Shown here: in pieces, positions 42,374-49,300 of the stretch
Numbering within the stretch: the first letter of the stretch is position 1
Layout: each line of letters begins with the position of its first letter
Source of the DNA: Acidobacteria bacterium Mor1
GTDB lineage: Bacteria > Acidobacteriota > Polarisedimenticolia > Polarisedimenticolales > Polarisedimenticolaceae
Reading direction: 5' to 3'
NCBI GenBank assembly: GCA_001664505.1
Contig: CP011806.1
Location: 4,938,551 to 5,002,550, forward strand
DNA length: 64,000 bases
Notes under the pieces: model-generated
The model's input: the letters and a program-made list of their open reading frames with translations, nothing else
Told to the model about the DNA's origin: nothing
Database searches by the model: none
Made by a program: the position numbers and the translations under genes

Positions 42374-42982
42374 TCAGGCTCGCTCGCCGTCACGAACAGG
42401 GTTCGGCGCCTTGGCGAGACAGGGGTCGTGCCCTGCTGCGTGGATGCCCTCGACCCGGTCGATGACCCGTCCCTTTCCGCGGGCCATGGCGTCACCTGCG
42501 GGGAGCTCGATGAACAGCAGCGCTCCTTCCAGCTTGAGTTGATACCTCGGCAGCGATTGACCGGAGTCTCCCGGCGGCCCTCCGACCCCTTTGCCGCTCG
42601 CATCGAAGATTCCGTTGTGGCAGGGGCAGAAGAAGCGGCTCTTGTCACCTTCCCAGAACACCTGGCAGCCGAGGTGCGGGCAGGTGCTGGAAAGTGCGAT
42701 GAAGTCGTCGACCTCTCCGCTTTCCCGTTGTCGCGCGATGTTGATCGTCTCGCCGGAGGGGCCCTGAAAGATCACTGAATCGCCGGCCTTGAAGCGGTCG
42801 ATCTCGGCGACGAAGGTCCAGCGGGTGTCGCGGGGTTTGGCGGGGTATAGAAAGCGGGCCGCGATCGCAGCGAACCCGCCGTAGGCCCCGGCAAGTCCGA
42901 GCAGCATCGTCAGGCGCGAGCTGAGGTCGAGGAAGCCTCGGCGTTCCTGGCCTGCAGCCGGTTTGGGTTCCTGTTCGCTCAT
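42374..42982 (-). CDS. Rieske iron-sulfur protein
   Basis: The 202-residue protein starts at ATG 42982 with GAGG five bases upstream. One N-terminal membrane helix (about residues 24-43) precedes the Rieske domain. [2Fe-2S] ligands are Cys101/His103 (CPHLGC) and Cys119/His122 (CPCHNG), with Cys106 and Cys121 forming the usual disulfide; GPPGDSGQSLPRY is the Pro loop. A ~35-residue C-terminal extension (RVIDRVEGIHAAGHDPCLAKAP) is unusual. It is first gene of the five-gene respiratory operon. Confidence 0.94.
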   Translation of the reverse strand: MSEQEPKPAAGQERRGFLDLSSRLTMLLGLAGAYGGFAAIAARFLYPAKPRDTRWTFVAEIDRFKAGDSVIFQGPSGETINIARQRESGEVDDFIALSSTCPHLGCQVFWEGDKSRFFCPCHNGIFDASGKGVGGPPGDSGQSLPRYQLKLEGALLFIELPAGDAMARGKGRVIDRVEGIHAAGHDPCLAKAPNPVRDGERA

Positions 42983-43296
42983 GAGGACCTCACGACTGGA
43001 GAGGAAGGCGGTGCAGCTCCGGTGGCAGTCCCGGTGGTGCAGTATCCGGAGAACAAGCACGGTTTGAAATGGCCATAGGGGACCGATTCACTTCTCTATC
43101 GGCCTGACTCGGCACAACGCGCGAGAACAGGCGCTTCGTGGCGCTCCGGAATTCGGGACCGTGGGCATCCGCAATGGACGCCTCAGGCTCCGCCTGCCGC
43201 CGGCCGGGGGCGAAAAGTCGTTTGGCAATCGCGCGAGCGGGGTTAGCCTGGGGTAACGCCGCGCGGGGGGCGGCTCAGACGTATTGGGGGGGAGCG
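42983..43296. other. Divergent intergenic region with a + strand promoter
   Basis: This stretch separates the respiratory operon (-) from the lipoprotein gene (+). For the + gene, -35 TTGGCA (43222-43227), a 16-nt spacer and -10 TAGCCT (43244-43249) form a plausible sigma-70 promoter. I see no FNR- or NarL-type palindrome for the respiratory operon. Confidence 0.45.
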
Positions 43297-44172
43297 ATGA
43301 AATATCTGAAGTTGACTTACTTTTTGTTGTTCGCTGCGGTTCTTTGCACATCCAGCGGCTGCTGGATTTCCAACTACGGCCTGATCACCGACAACAACCA
43401 GATCTCGGATCCCGGTGGACCGCGGGACATCGTGGTGACCAACGGCAAGGCGAAACTGGTCTACGCCTCGCAGTGGGCCACGACCTGGGCCGACGGCACC
43501 GACGAGAACCTCACCTACATCCGCCAGGACGCGTCGGGGGCCCAGACCCTCTACACCCACAACAACTTCTCGGTGGCCGGAGATGCGACCTTCTCCGACG
43601 ACCTGTACTGCTCGCCTGAATGGAAGGGCTGCGCTGCGGCCAAACGGATCGACGAGGATGCGGCCGATCCCTTCGATGATCCCTTCGACTTCTCCTACAT
43701 CGACCATTGCCCCGGTGTGCGGAGTCTCTGCGTGGTGGTTTCCACCGGCCGCTACTACGGGGAGTGCGGCCGGACCAGCGCGTTGAGCCTGCAAGACCGG
43801 CTGTCTCTGTGGAACTACGGCCGTCTCGGCATGCACAGCGGTATGGAGGTGCTGAGCTACGACCTCAATCGCAGCAACATCAGCATCACCCTGGACAACC
43901 GGGCCGGCGTCGTGGCCGACCTGCCGATCAGTGGTACGGCCCAGGGGTGGGTTTCGCTCTCCGGGCGGCGGTCCAAGGTGATGGAGATGAACGATCCGCT
44001 GCTGTCCAACGTGGGCCGTTCCTACGCCGAGTGGCTCGAGCACTACGGCACCGCGTCCACCATCGTGAGCGGCTGTTACAACGGCGTCTGCCGGGACTGG
44101 CACATCGCCGGCAACGACGGCAAGTTGACGACGCCCGAGCGGGTGATGGATTGGGTCAACCGCAGGTGGTAG
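43297..44172 (+). CDS. Hypothetical lipoprotein
   Basis: The 291-residue protein starts at ATG 43297 behind GGGGGAG. A signal peptide ends in the lipobox-like SSGC. The mature protein is beta-rich with several Cys (YCSPEWKGC, IDHCPGVRSLCVVVS, YYGECGR, SGCYNGVCRDWH) that may form disulfides. No family is recognised. It lies alone before the Cys-rich secreted protein gene, with which it may be functionally linked. Confidence 0.65.
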   Translation: MKYLKLTYFLLFAAVLCTSSGCWISNYGLITDNNQISDPGGPRDIVVTNGKAKLVYASQWATTWADGTDENLTYIRQDASGAQTLYTHNNFSVAGDATFSDDLYCSPEWKGCAAAKRIDEDAADPFDDPFDFSYIDHCPGVRSLCVVVSTGRYYGECGRTSALSLQDRLSLWNYGRLGMHSGMEVLSYDLNRSNISITLDNRAGVVADLPISGTAQGWVSLSGRRSKVMEMNDPLLSNVGRSYAEWLEHYGTASTIVSGCYNGVCRDWHIAGNDGKLTTPERVMDWVNRRW

Positions 44173-44305
44173 CGGCGCAACGATGAAGGGGCTGCGTCCT
44201 GGGGGTGAAACACAACCCCTCGCGTGTGCTCGATACCGTGCACCGCAGGCGGGACAGTTTCCGGCGCTGATTCATGGATCGCGCCGAATCGATAGCTAAT
44301 CGGAG

Positions 44306-44322
44306 TAGGCATCGCAATTGCA
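44306..44322 (+). promoter_or_regulatory. Sigma-54 (-24/-12) promoter
   Basis: TAGGCAT...ATTGCA with GG at 44308-44309 and GC at 44320-44321, exactly 10 nt apart; the -12 half (TTGCA) is perfect. The predicted transcript starts near 44332, about 31 nt before ATG 44363. Confidence 0.55.
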
Positions 44323-44344
44323 CCTCTGGGTGGGCAACCCTTTT

Positions 44345-44358
44345 CACCTTAGGAGGTG
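44345..44358 (+). promoter_or_regulatory. Hairpin sequestering the ribosome binding site
   Basis: CACCT (44345-44349), loop TAGG, AGGTG (44354-44358). The strong Shine-Dalgarno AGGAGGTG lies in the loop and 3' arm, so translation may be controlled by opening of this stem. Confidence 0.5.
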
Positions 44359-44362
44359 CCGC

Positions 44363-44785
44363 ATGTTGAAGAAGACTCTGTGGATTGCCGCGATCTTGTT
44401 GCTCTGTTCCGGCCCGGCGTTCGCCGGTGAGATGCAAGAACGCCAGACCTGCAATGCGACTCCGAACCAGCTGAGCGCCGCGGCGGAAGAAGCCGCCAAG
44501 GACCTGGAAGCCTGGGCCAAGGAGCGCGGTCTGAGGCTGCTGGACTCTCTCGAGCTCCAGGACAAGTCGCTTACCACCTGCCCCTTCGTCGCCTGCAGCA
44601 ACCCGAGCTGCAACATCACCCTGAGCTGCAGCGGTTTGCAGGACACCGGCCTGAGCTCCTGCAGCTTCGGCAACAACAACGTCGGTTGCGGGCCGGGCAA
44701 GACCATCTGGATCAACAACTGCGCGTGCAACGACGCTCTCGGCGGCGCGTGCGGGAGTGCGACCACCCAGATCGTCTGTCAGTAG
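44363..44785 (+). CDS. Small Cys-rich secreted protein
   Basis: The 140-residue protein starts at ATG 44363 behind AGGAGG. A signal peptide covers residues 1-21 (ending AFA). The mature part has a charged helix (AAAEEAAKDLEAWAKERGLRLLDSLEL) followed by about 60 residues with roughly eleven cysteines (TCPFVACSNPSCNITLSCSG, SSCSFGNNNVGCGPG, NNCACNDALGGACG). The spacing does not match CxxCH haem or a zinc finger, and the pattern suggests disulfides. The family is unknown. A sigma-54 promoter and an SD-blocking hairpin suggest tight control. Confidence 0.7.
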   Translation: MLKKTLWIAAILLLCSGPAFAGEMQERQTCNATPNQLSAAAEEAAKDLEAWAKERGLRLLDSLELQDKSLTTCPFVACSNPSCNITLSCSGLQDTGLSSCSFGNNNVGCGPGKTIWINNCACNDALGGACGSATTQIVCQ

Positions 44786-44811
44786 GGTTCCGAAGAGTCG
44801 ACGCCAACGGT

Positions 44812-44841
44812 CGGGGCGGGTGCTCCAGGGCGTCCGCCCCG
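44812..44841. terminator. Bidirectional terminator hairpin
   Basis: CGGGGCGG (44812-44819) / CCGCCCCG (44834-44841) with a 14-nt loop, between the convergent genes ending at 44785 and 44853. Confidence 0.6.
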
Positions 44842-44852
44842 CTTTGCGTGAC

Positions 44853-46040
44853 TCAGTTCTCCTCGGCCGCGCGTCGGCGCAGACGGTCGAGGCGGTCCTT
44901 GTAGGTCGGGAGATTCGGATCCGACGAGGCGCTGCCCATGGTGACCGCCTGCTGGAATAGCGCCACGGCCTGCTCGAGCTTGCCCTCTTCCTCGAGCGCC
45001 CAACCCAGGCAGAAACGCGCGTAGGCCGAACGCGGGTAGCGCTCGACGCTCTGGGTGAGGATGTTCGCGCCCTTGGCGGGATCACCCAACATCATGGTGC
45101 GGAGGCCGAGGGTGTTGATCGTGGACTCCGGGACCGGGATCTCGTAGCCGTAGCGACGAGAGAGGCCGGCGAAGTGGGTGTCGAAGCCCTCGAGGCCCTG
45201 CTTCTGCAGGTCCGCCGGTGTGCGCCAGCCATCGAAGATCGCTCTCAGGCCACGGTGTACCCCGGGCATGAACGTCGAGCCGTGGTCGTCCTCGGTGAAC
45301 TCTCGGTGGGACCAGCGAAGATGCTTCGGAGCGTCCTGCTTCAAGCGGGCGATCAGCCGGTGATAGGTCTCGAGCGACTCGCCGGTCTCGTCCGCCTTGC
45401 TGAGAAACAAAAACTCGTTCGACCCGCCGGCCTCTCGCTCGAGGAACGATTCGAAGCTGCCGATGATCGCGGCGTTGTCCCAGTGGGTGCTGGGGGAGAT
45501 GGCGATGTAGCCGTCGAAACCCGCCGGGGCGTTGAACAGGGTGTGCAGGGTGAACAGGCCACCCAGGGAGCGTCCGACCAGGATACGGAAGGGGGCGGTG
45601 GGGTAGTTGGCCTCGATGTGCGGCGCCAGCTCGCGGGTGAGGAACTCCCCGTAGCGGTCGGCGCCGCCGGAGTCGGCGATGAAACGCTGCATGTGCGCCG
45701 GAGAGTCGGGGCTCTTCCAGGCAGGCGCCAGATCCCGGGTGCGGGCGGTGTGTTCGACGCCGACCAGGATCGCCGGGGGCATCAGGTCTTCGTGGGCCAG
45801 CAGTCGAAGCACCGCAGAGGTGTAGTGGAACAGATCCTCGCCGCCGAGCAGGTACACCACCGGGTAGCTCCCCGAGTCCGGGTCGAAGCCACCGGGTAGA
45901 GCCACACGGTAGGGGCGATCCTCGTCCAGCAGTTTCGATCGCAGGGAGTCGGTTTCGCCGATAGCAACCGGTGCCGCCGAGGTCGTGGTGCCGAGGAGTG
46001 CGGTGACGGCCAGCGCGATGGCGAGGCACGAGTGCTTCAT
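44853..46040 (-). CDS. Secreted esterase (enterochelin-esterase/esterase-D-like) with C-terminal TPR
   Basis: The 395-residue protein starts at ATG 46040 behind GGAGG. A signal peptide (residues 1-22) precedes an alpha/beta-hydrolase of the PF00756 type: PVVYLLGGEDLFHYTSAVLRLL, VGVEHTARTRDLAP and the nucleophile elbow VGRSLGGLFTLH. A catalytic His is likely in the DDHGST region. The last ~70 residues form a tetratricopeptide pair (AYARFCLGWALEEEGKLEQAVALFQQAV). The substrate is unknown; siderophore ester hydrolysis is one family function but no siderophore genes are near. Confidence 0.82.
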   Translation of the reverse strand: MKHSCLAIALAVTALLGTTTSAAPVAIGETDSLRSKLLDEDRPYRVALPGGFDPDSGSYPVVYLLGGEDLFHYTSAVLRLLAHEDLMPPAILVGVEHTARTRDLAPAWKSPDSPAHMQRFIADSGGADRYGEFLTRELAPHIEANYPTAPFRILVGRSLGGLFTLHTLFNAPAGFDGYIAISPSTHWDNAAIIGSFESFLEREAGGSNEFLFLSKADETGESLETYHRLIARLKQDAPKHLRWSHREFTEDDHGSTFMPGVHRGLRAIFDGWRTPADLQKQGLEGFDTHFAGLSRRYGYEIPVPESTINTLGLRTMMLGDPAKGANILTQSVERYPRSAYARFCLGWALEEEGKLEQAVALFQQAVTMGSASSDPNLPTYKDRLDRLRRRAAEEN

Positions 46041-46050
46041 GGGTCCTCCG

Positions 46051-46068
46051 TAGCGGCCGGGGCCGCTA
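46051..46068 (-). terminator. Hairpin overlapping a stop codon
   Basis: TAGCGGC (46051-46057) / GCCGCTA (46062-46068) with a CGGG loop. It overlaps the stop of the cyclase-like gene and precedes the esterase ribosome binding site. Confidence 0.5.
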
Positions 46069-47457
46069 CCAGAGTACCAGCGTGCCGGTGAGCGCGTCTC
46101 CTTCGGTTTTGCGTTCGAAGTGCTCCCCCTGGAAGCGGCCGGCGACGAATCGGCCGCGGAACAGGTAGGTCACATCGCGCTCGGTGTGCAGCACCTCACC
46201 CTCGAAGGGGCCCTCGGTCAGATTGCCGGCGGCCGATCCGGCGAAGGTGTAGGGCGTTCCCTGAAAGTCGAAATGGAAGGTGACCGACCAGCGATTTGCG
46301 CCTGCGGCCGTGAAGATCGCCTCGACCGGCTTTTCCGGTTCCGCGCCGGCGGCCTCGGGAGTGCCGGCGAAGTAGCGTCCGTGAAAGGTGTGCCGTGCGC
46401 CGGAAGCCGGAGCACCCGTCGCTGCGCCGCCGTCCGCGTCCGCTTCGGCACTCAACGAACGGGACAGGCCGATCGCGGCCCAGGCGGTGCCCCAGTAGCG
46501 GTAGATGTAGTCCTTGCCCTCGTTGGGCTCGTGGCTGGTTTCCATGCTCGGCGTGGGCCAGGTGCCGTCGGGCAGCTGAGACTCCAGCAGGAACTCCCGG
46601 GCAGCTTCGATCACCTCGGTCTCGCCACTTGCGGACAGCGCGTAGAGCGCCTGCCCGGTGTTGAAGGCGTTGCTCGGTGAATCGCTGTGCCAGCCCCAGC
46701 CGCCGTCGCCGTTCTGCGCGGCGAGGAGGAGCGTCCCGGCCTCGCTCACCGATTCACGGCCCAACACCGATTCGAGCGCGTAGCGGGCGGTCATCCATTC
46801 GATGGTCGGGTCGGCGCCGAGCTCCGGGTCCGGCTCCTCGAGCCGTTCGACGCCGAGGGAGCGTTCCCGGCGCAGCCGTTCGTCTCCGGTATCCAGCGCG
46901 CTCAGGGCGAGCAGGGTCCACATCGCGTTCACCGCGTCCGACTCGGCGATCGAGCGGTTCTGGGTGCGGAACTGACCGCCGGTTCGCCACCACCCGTCGG
47001 TGTCGTTGAGCGCGTGGATCAGCGTGGCTCGCAGCGGTTCGTTGGCGTCGTCCCGTGATGCCGGCCGGCCGGCAAGCAATGGTCCCGCGCTGAGTACGTG
47101 GGCTTTCTCCGGCCGGGTGAGGAACTCGAAGGCTGCCTTCTCCAGCGTGGCGATGCGGGCCCCGTCTCCGTGGACGCCCGCCCGCCCGGCTTCGCGGTGG
47201 CTCCAGACGGCGAAGCCGACGTGGTGGCAGGAGACGCAGCCGTTGCCCCCCTGGATCGGAAGAGCCCCTGCGAGCCAATCGCTTCCATGCTGTTCGAGCC
47301 AGGGCAGGCTGCGGGCGATGGCTTCGCGCACCGGGTCGTCGGCCGCCGGGGCGGCCTCGATTGCGGGCTCGACAGCCGGGCAGGGCGCGGGTATCCAAAT
47401 AGCTACAAACAGAGCCAGCGCCACGCTCAGGGCCTGAATGGAACGACCGATGCTCAC
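46066..47457 (-). CDS. Secreted terpenoid-cyclase-fold protein with a CxxCH haem motif
   Basis: The 463-residue protein starts with GTG 47457. A signal peptide is followed by NGCVSCHHVGFAVWSHREAG, a c-type-haem CxxCH motif, near residue 75. Alpha-toroid repeats of the squalene/prenyltransferase fold follow (LLLAAQNGDGGWGWHSDSPSNAFNTGQALYAL; LLESQLPDGTWPTPSMETSHEPNEGKDYIYRYWGTAWAAIGL). The DxDD cyclase motif is not seen, so cyclase activity is unlikely. The C-terminal ~100 residues are a beta-rich lipocalin-like part (FTFAGSAAGNLTEG..., FEGEVLHTERDVTYLFRGRF). Similar CxxCHH-toroid proteins occur in Planctomycetes and Acidobacteria; the function is unknown. Confidence 0.75.
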   Translation of the reverse strand: MSIGRSIQALSVALALFVAIWIPAPCPAVEPAIEAAPAADDPVREAIARSLPWLEQHGSDWLAGALPIQGGNGCVSCHHVGFAVWSHREAGRAGVHGDGARIATLEKAAFEFLTRPEKAHVLSAGPLLAGRPASRDDANEPLRATLIHALNDTDGWWRTGGQFRTQNRSIAESDAVNAMWTLLALSALDTGDERLRRERSLGVERLEEPDPELGADPTIEWMTARYALESVLGRESVSEAGTLLLAAQNGDGGWGWHSDSPSNAFNTGQALYALSASGETEVIEAAREFLLESQLPDGTWPTPSMETSHEPNEGKDYIYRYWGTAWAAIGLSRSLSAEADADGGAATGAPASGARHTFHGRYFAGTPEAAGAEPEKPVEAIFTAAGANRWSVTFHFDFQGTPYTFAGSAAGNLTEGPFEGEVLHTERDVTYLFRGRFVAGRFQGEHFERKTEGDALTGTLVLW

Positions 47458-47463
47458 CCGGCG

Positions 47464-47509
47464 AACGTACCACCAACCAGTGCCCGCGCCCTCGAAATCG
47501 ACGTATACT
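47464..47509. promoter_or_regulatory. Divergent -10 elements
   Basis: Plus strand: TATACT (47504-47509) 17 nt before ATG 47527. Minus strand: TACGTT (47469-47464) six bases before GTG 47457, a possible leaderless arrangement. The -35 elements are unclear. Confidence 0.45.
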
Positions 47510-47526
47510 TCGGCTCGGGGGGAAGC

Positions 47527-48027
47527 ATGTCTGCACGCCGGCTGTGTCTCGCAGCGATCATTCTGTTCGCGGTCTTGCTGCCGGCCTACGCCTCACAGTC
47601 CACCTCCGCGAGCTTCGTTCTCCATCAATCGACGGTCAACTCCGGCGGCGACGAATCCGCTTCGGCCTCGTTCGTGCTGACCGGTTCCGTCGGCCAGGAG
47701 ACCGCCGTCGGCGCGTCTTCCGCCGGCACCAGCTACGTGCTGCAGTCCGGCTTCTGGAGCTTCGCCGGTTCAGGGCTCGTTCCGGTTGTCCTTGCCGTGG
47801 ACCGCAACGACGTGACCCCCGAGAACCTCGATCTGAACTGGTCGGGCAACAACCCGCCGTATTCGATCTACCGGTCGGCCGACTGCGGGGACGTGCTGTC
47901 CTCGCTTTTCGATTCGACGCCGGCAAATGACTACGAGGACATCGCGCCCCTGGCGTCGTCCCTGGAATGTTTCAACGTCCTGGCGACGGCGCCGGGACCC
48001 GCCCCGCCCCCTGGGAGCCTGCCATGA
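47527..48027 (+). CDS. Secreted surface protein, first gene of the MopE-like operon
   Basis: The 166-residue protein starts at ATG 47527 behind GGGGGGAAG. A signal peptide (ending AYA) is followed by SASFVLHQSTVNSGG, SASASFVLTGSVGQETAVGASSAGTSYVLQSGFWSF, a repeat I know from secreted proteins of Acidobacteria-like genomes. A short C-terminal beta-sandwich (LDLNWSGNNPPYSIYRSADC...ECFNV) resembles the C-terminal modules of other secreted proteins here. The stop overlaps the next ATG by 4 nt. The function is unknown, probably surface display. Confidence 0.7.
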   Translation: MSARRLCLAAIILFAVLLPAYASQSTSASFVLHQSTVNSGGDESASASFVLTGSVGQETAVGASSAGTSYVLQSGFWSFAGSGLVPVVLAVDRNDVTPENLDLNWSGNNPPYSIYRSADCGDVLSSLFDSTPANDYEDIAPLASSLECFNVLATAPGPAPPPGSLP

Positions 48028-49292
48028 GCCTTCGCAGTTTCTTCGTCGCCGGGCTGATCGCCCTCGTCGCCGGTTCGGCCCTTGCGGCCGTGCCTACGGT
48101 GATGAACTACCAGGGGCGGCTGACCGACAACTCGCCGCAACAGAACCCGCTCGACACCACGGTCTCGATCGAGTTCCATCTCTACGATTCGGCGATGGGT
48201 TCCGACGTGCTGTGGAGCGAAACCTGGCCGTCGGTTCAGGTGGTCGACGGAATCTTCAGCGTGTTGCTCGGTTCCAACGGCAGCCCGATCCCGCCCACGG
48301 TGTTCAGTCAGGAGAATCGCTACCTCGAGCTGATCATCAACGGTGAGACGTTGGCGCCGCGACAGCGTCTCGGCGCCGTCGGCTACGCCTTCGAGGCGGA
48401 GCGGCTGGCTCTGGCCTGCAACGAAGGGGAGACCCTGCAGCGCATCGGTGACGAGTGGGTCTGTGCCGACGTCAACGTCTGTCCCCAGGGATCGATGATC
48501 GGGTGCTACACCGGCCCCACCGGCACCGTCAACGTCGGCGCCTGCAAGGCGGGGGCGGCCCAGTGCCTGCCTGACGGCAGCAGCTACGGGCCCTGCTCCG
48601 GCGACGTGCTGCCCACGACCGAGGTCTGCTTCAACGGCATCGACGAAGATTGTGACGGTACCCCGGACAACGGCTGCGCCTGCCCCGACGGGCTGACCAA
48701 CTGCGGCGGCGTCTGCGTCGATACCCTCTCGGATTCCGACAACTGCTTCTCCTGCGGAAACGATTGCGATCTCGGCACGTTCTGTCAGAACGGTACCTGC
48801 ACCACCGGCGCGATCTACGGCGGTATGGTCAGCAATCCCGCGGACCCGGCCCAGCCGGGACCGGGCATCCCCTCGGTCTGGGAGTACGGCGGATCGATCG
48901 GCACGTCGGCGGGCGACCTGATGTGCCAGCAGATCGGCGCCGATCACGCCTGCCGTCACGAAGAGGTGCTGGCCGCCGAAAGCCGCGGCGAGCTCCAGCA
49001 GGTTTTGCAGATGAACGGCCAGACCTTCTGGCTCAACCGTACAGTGCTCACGGCTCAGGTCGGAGGTCAGGATTCGCCGCCGGGAGCCGGCGGCCGCTGC
49101 AATGACTGGACCTACACGACGGCGCACATCTCCGACGGTGAGTACTCCCGGGTCGAGAACGCCCGCTTCGAGCACTTCTTCGACCAGGACACCACCTTCA
49201 GCGGAAACTCCGCCGACGGCCATGCCGGAAGCGGCCCTGACGACGGCGGAGATTGCGGCGGACCCCTGCGCGCCATCCTGTGCTGCAACTGA
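48024..49292 (+). CDS. Secreted Cys-rich protein with MopE/myxococcal-type metal-binding motif
   Basis: The 422-residue protein has a signal peptide of residues 1-22. Residues ~23-125 form a tail-fibre-like N-terminal domain (MNYQGRLTDNSPQQNPLDTTVSIEFHLYD...LWSE). Residues 160-220 contain GCYTGPTGTVNVGACKAG and VCFNGIDEDCDGTPDNGC, the Asp-rich motif of the Cu-binding_MopE/myxococcal family. Residues 227-259 are a second Cys-rich unit (CGGVCVDTLSDSDNCFSCGNDC). A C-terminal ~150-residue domain ends ILCCN and is rich in Trp and Cys. Its ATG overlaps the upstream stop, and two di-haem enzyme genes follow. Metal binding is inferred. Confidence 0.75.
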   Translation: MSLRSFFVAGLIALVAGSALAAVPTVMNYQGRLTDNSPQQNPLDTTVSIEFHLYDSAMGSDVLWSETWPSVQVVDGIFSVLLGSNGSPIPPTVFSQENRYLELIINGETLAPRQRLGAVGYAFEAERLALACNEGETLQRIGDEWVCADVNVCPQGSMIGCYTGPTGTVNVGACKAGAAQCLPDGSSYGPCSGDVLPTTEVCFNGIDEDCDGTPDNGCACPDGLTNCGGVCVDTLSDSDNCFSCGNDCDLGTFCQNGTCTTGAIYGGMVSNPADPAQPGPGIPSVWEYGGSIGTSAGDLMCQQIGADHACRHEEVLAAESRGELQQVLQMNGQTFWLNRTVLTAQVGGQDSPPGAGGRCNDWTYTTAHISDGEYSRVENARFEHFFDQDTTFSGNSADGHAGSGPDDGGDCGGPLRAILCCN

Positions 49293-49300
49293 TCGAGTCG

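Noticed and set aside
43213..43236. TTTGGCAATCGCGCGAGC as a sigma-54 promoter
   Set aside because: The -12 half lacks TTGC and the GC spacing is wrong; a sigma-70 reading (TTGGCA/TAGCCT) fits better.
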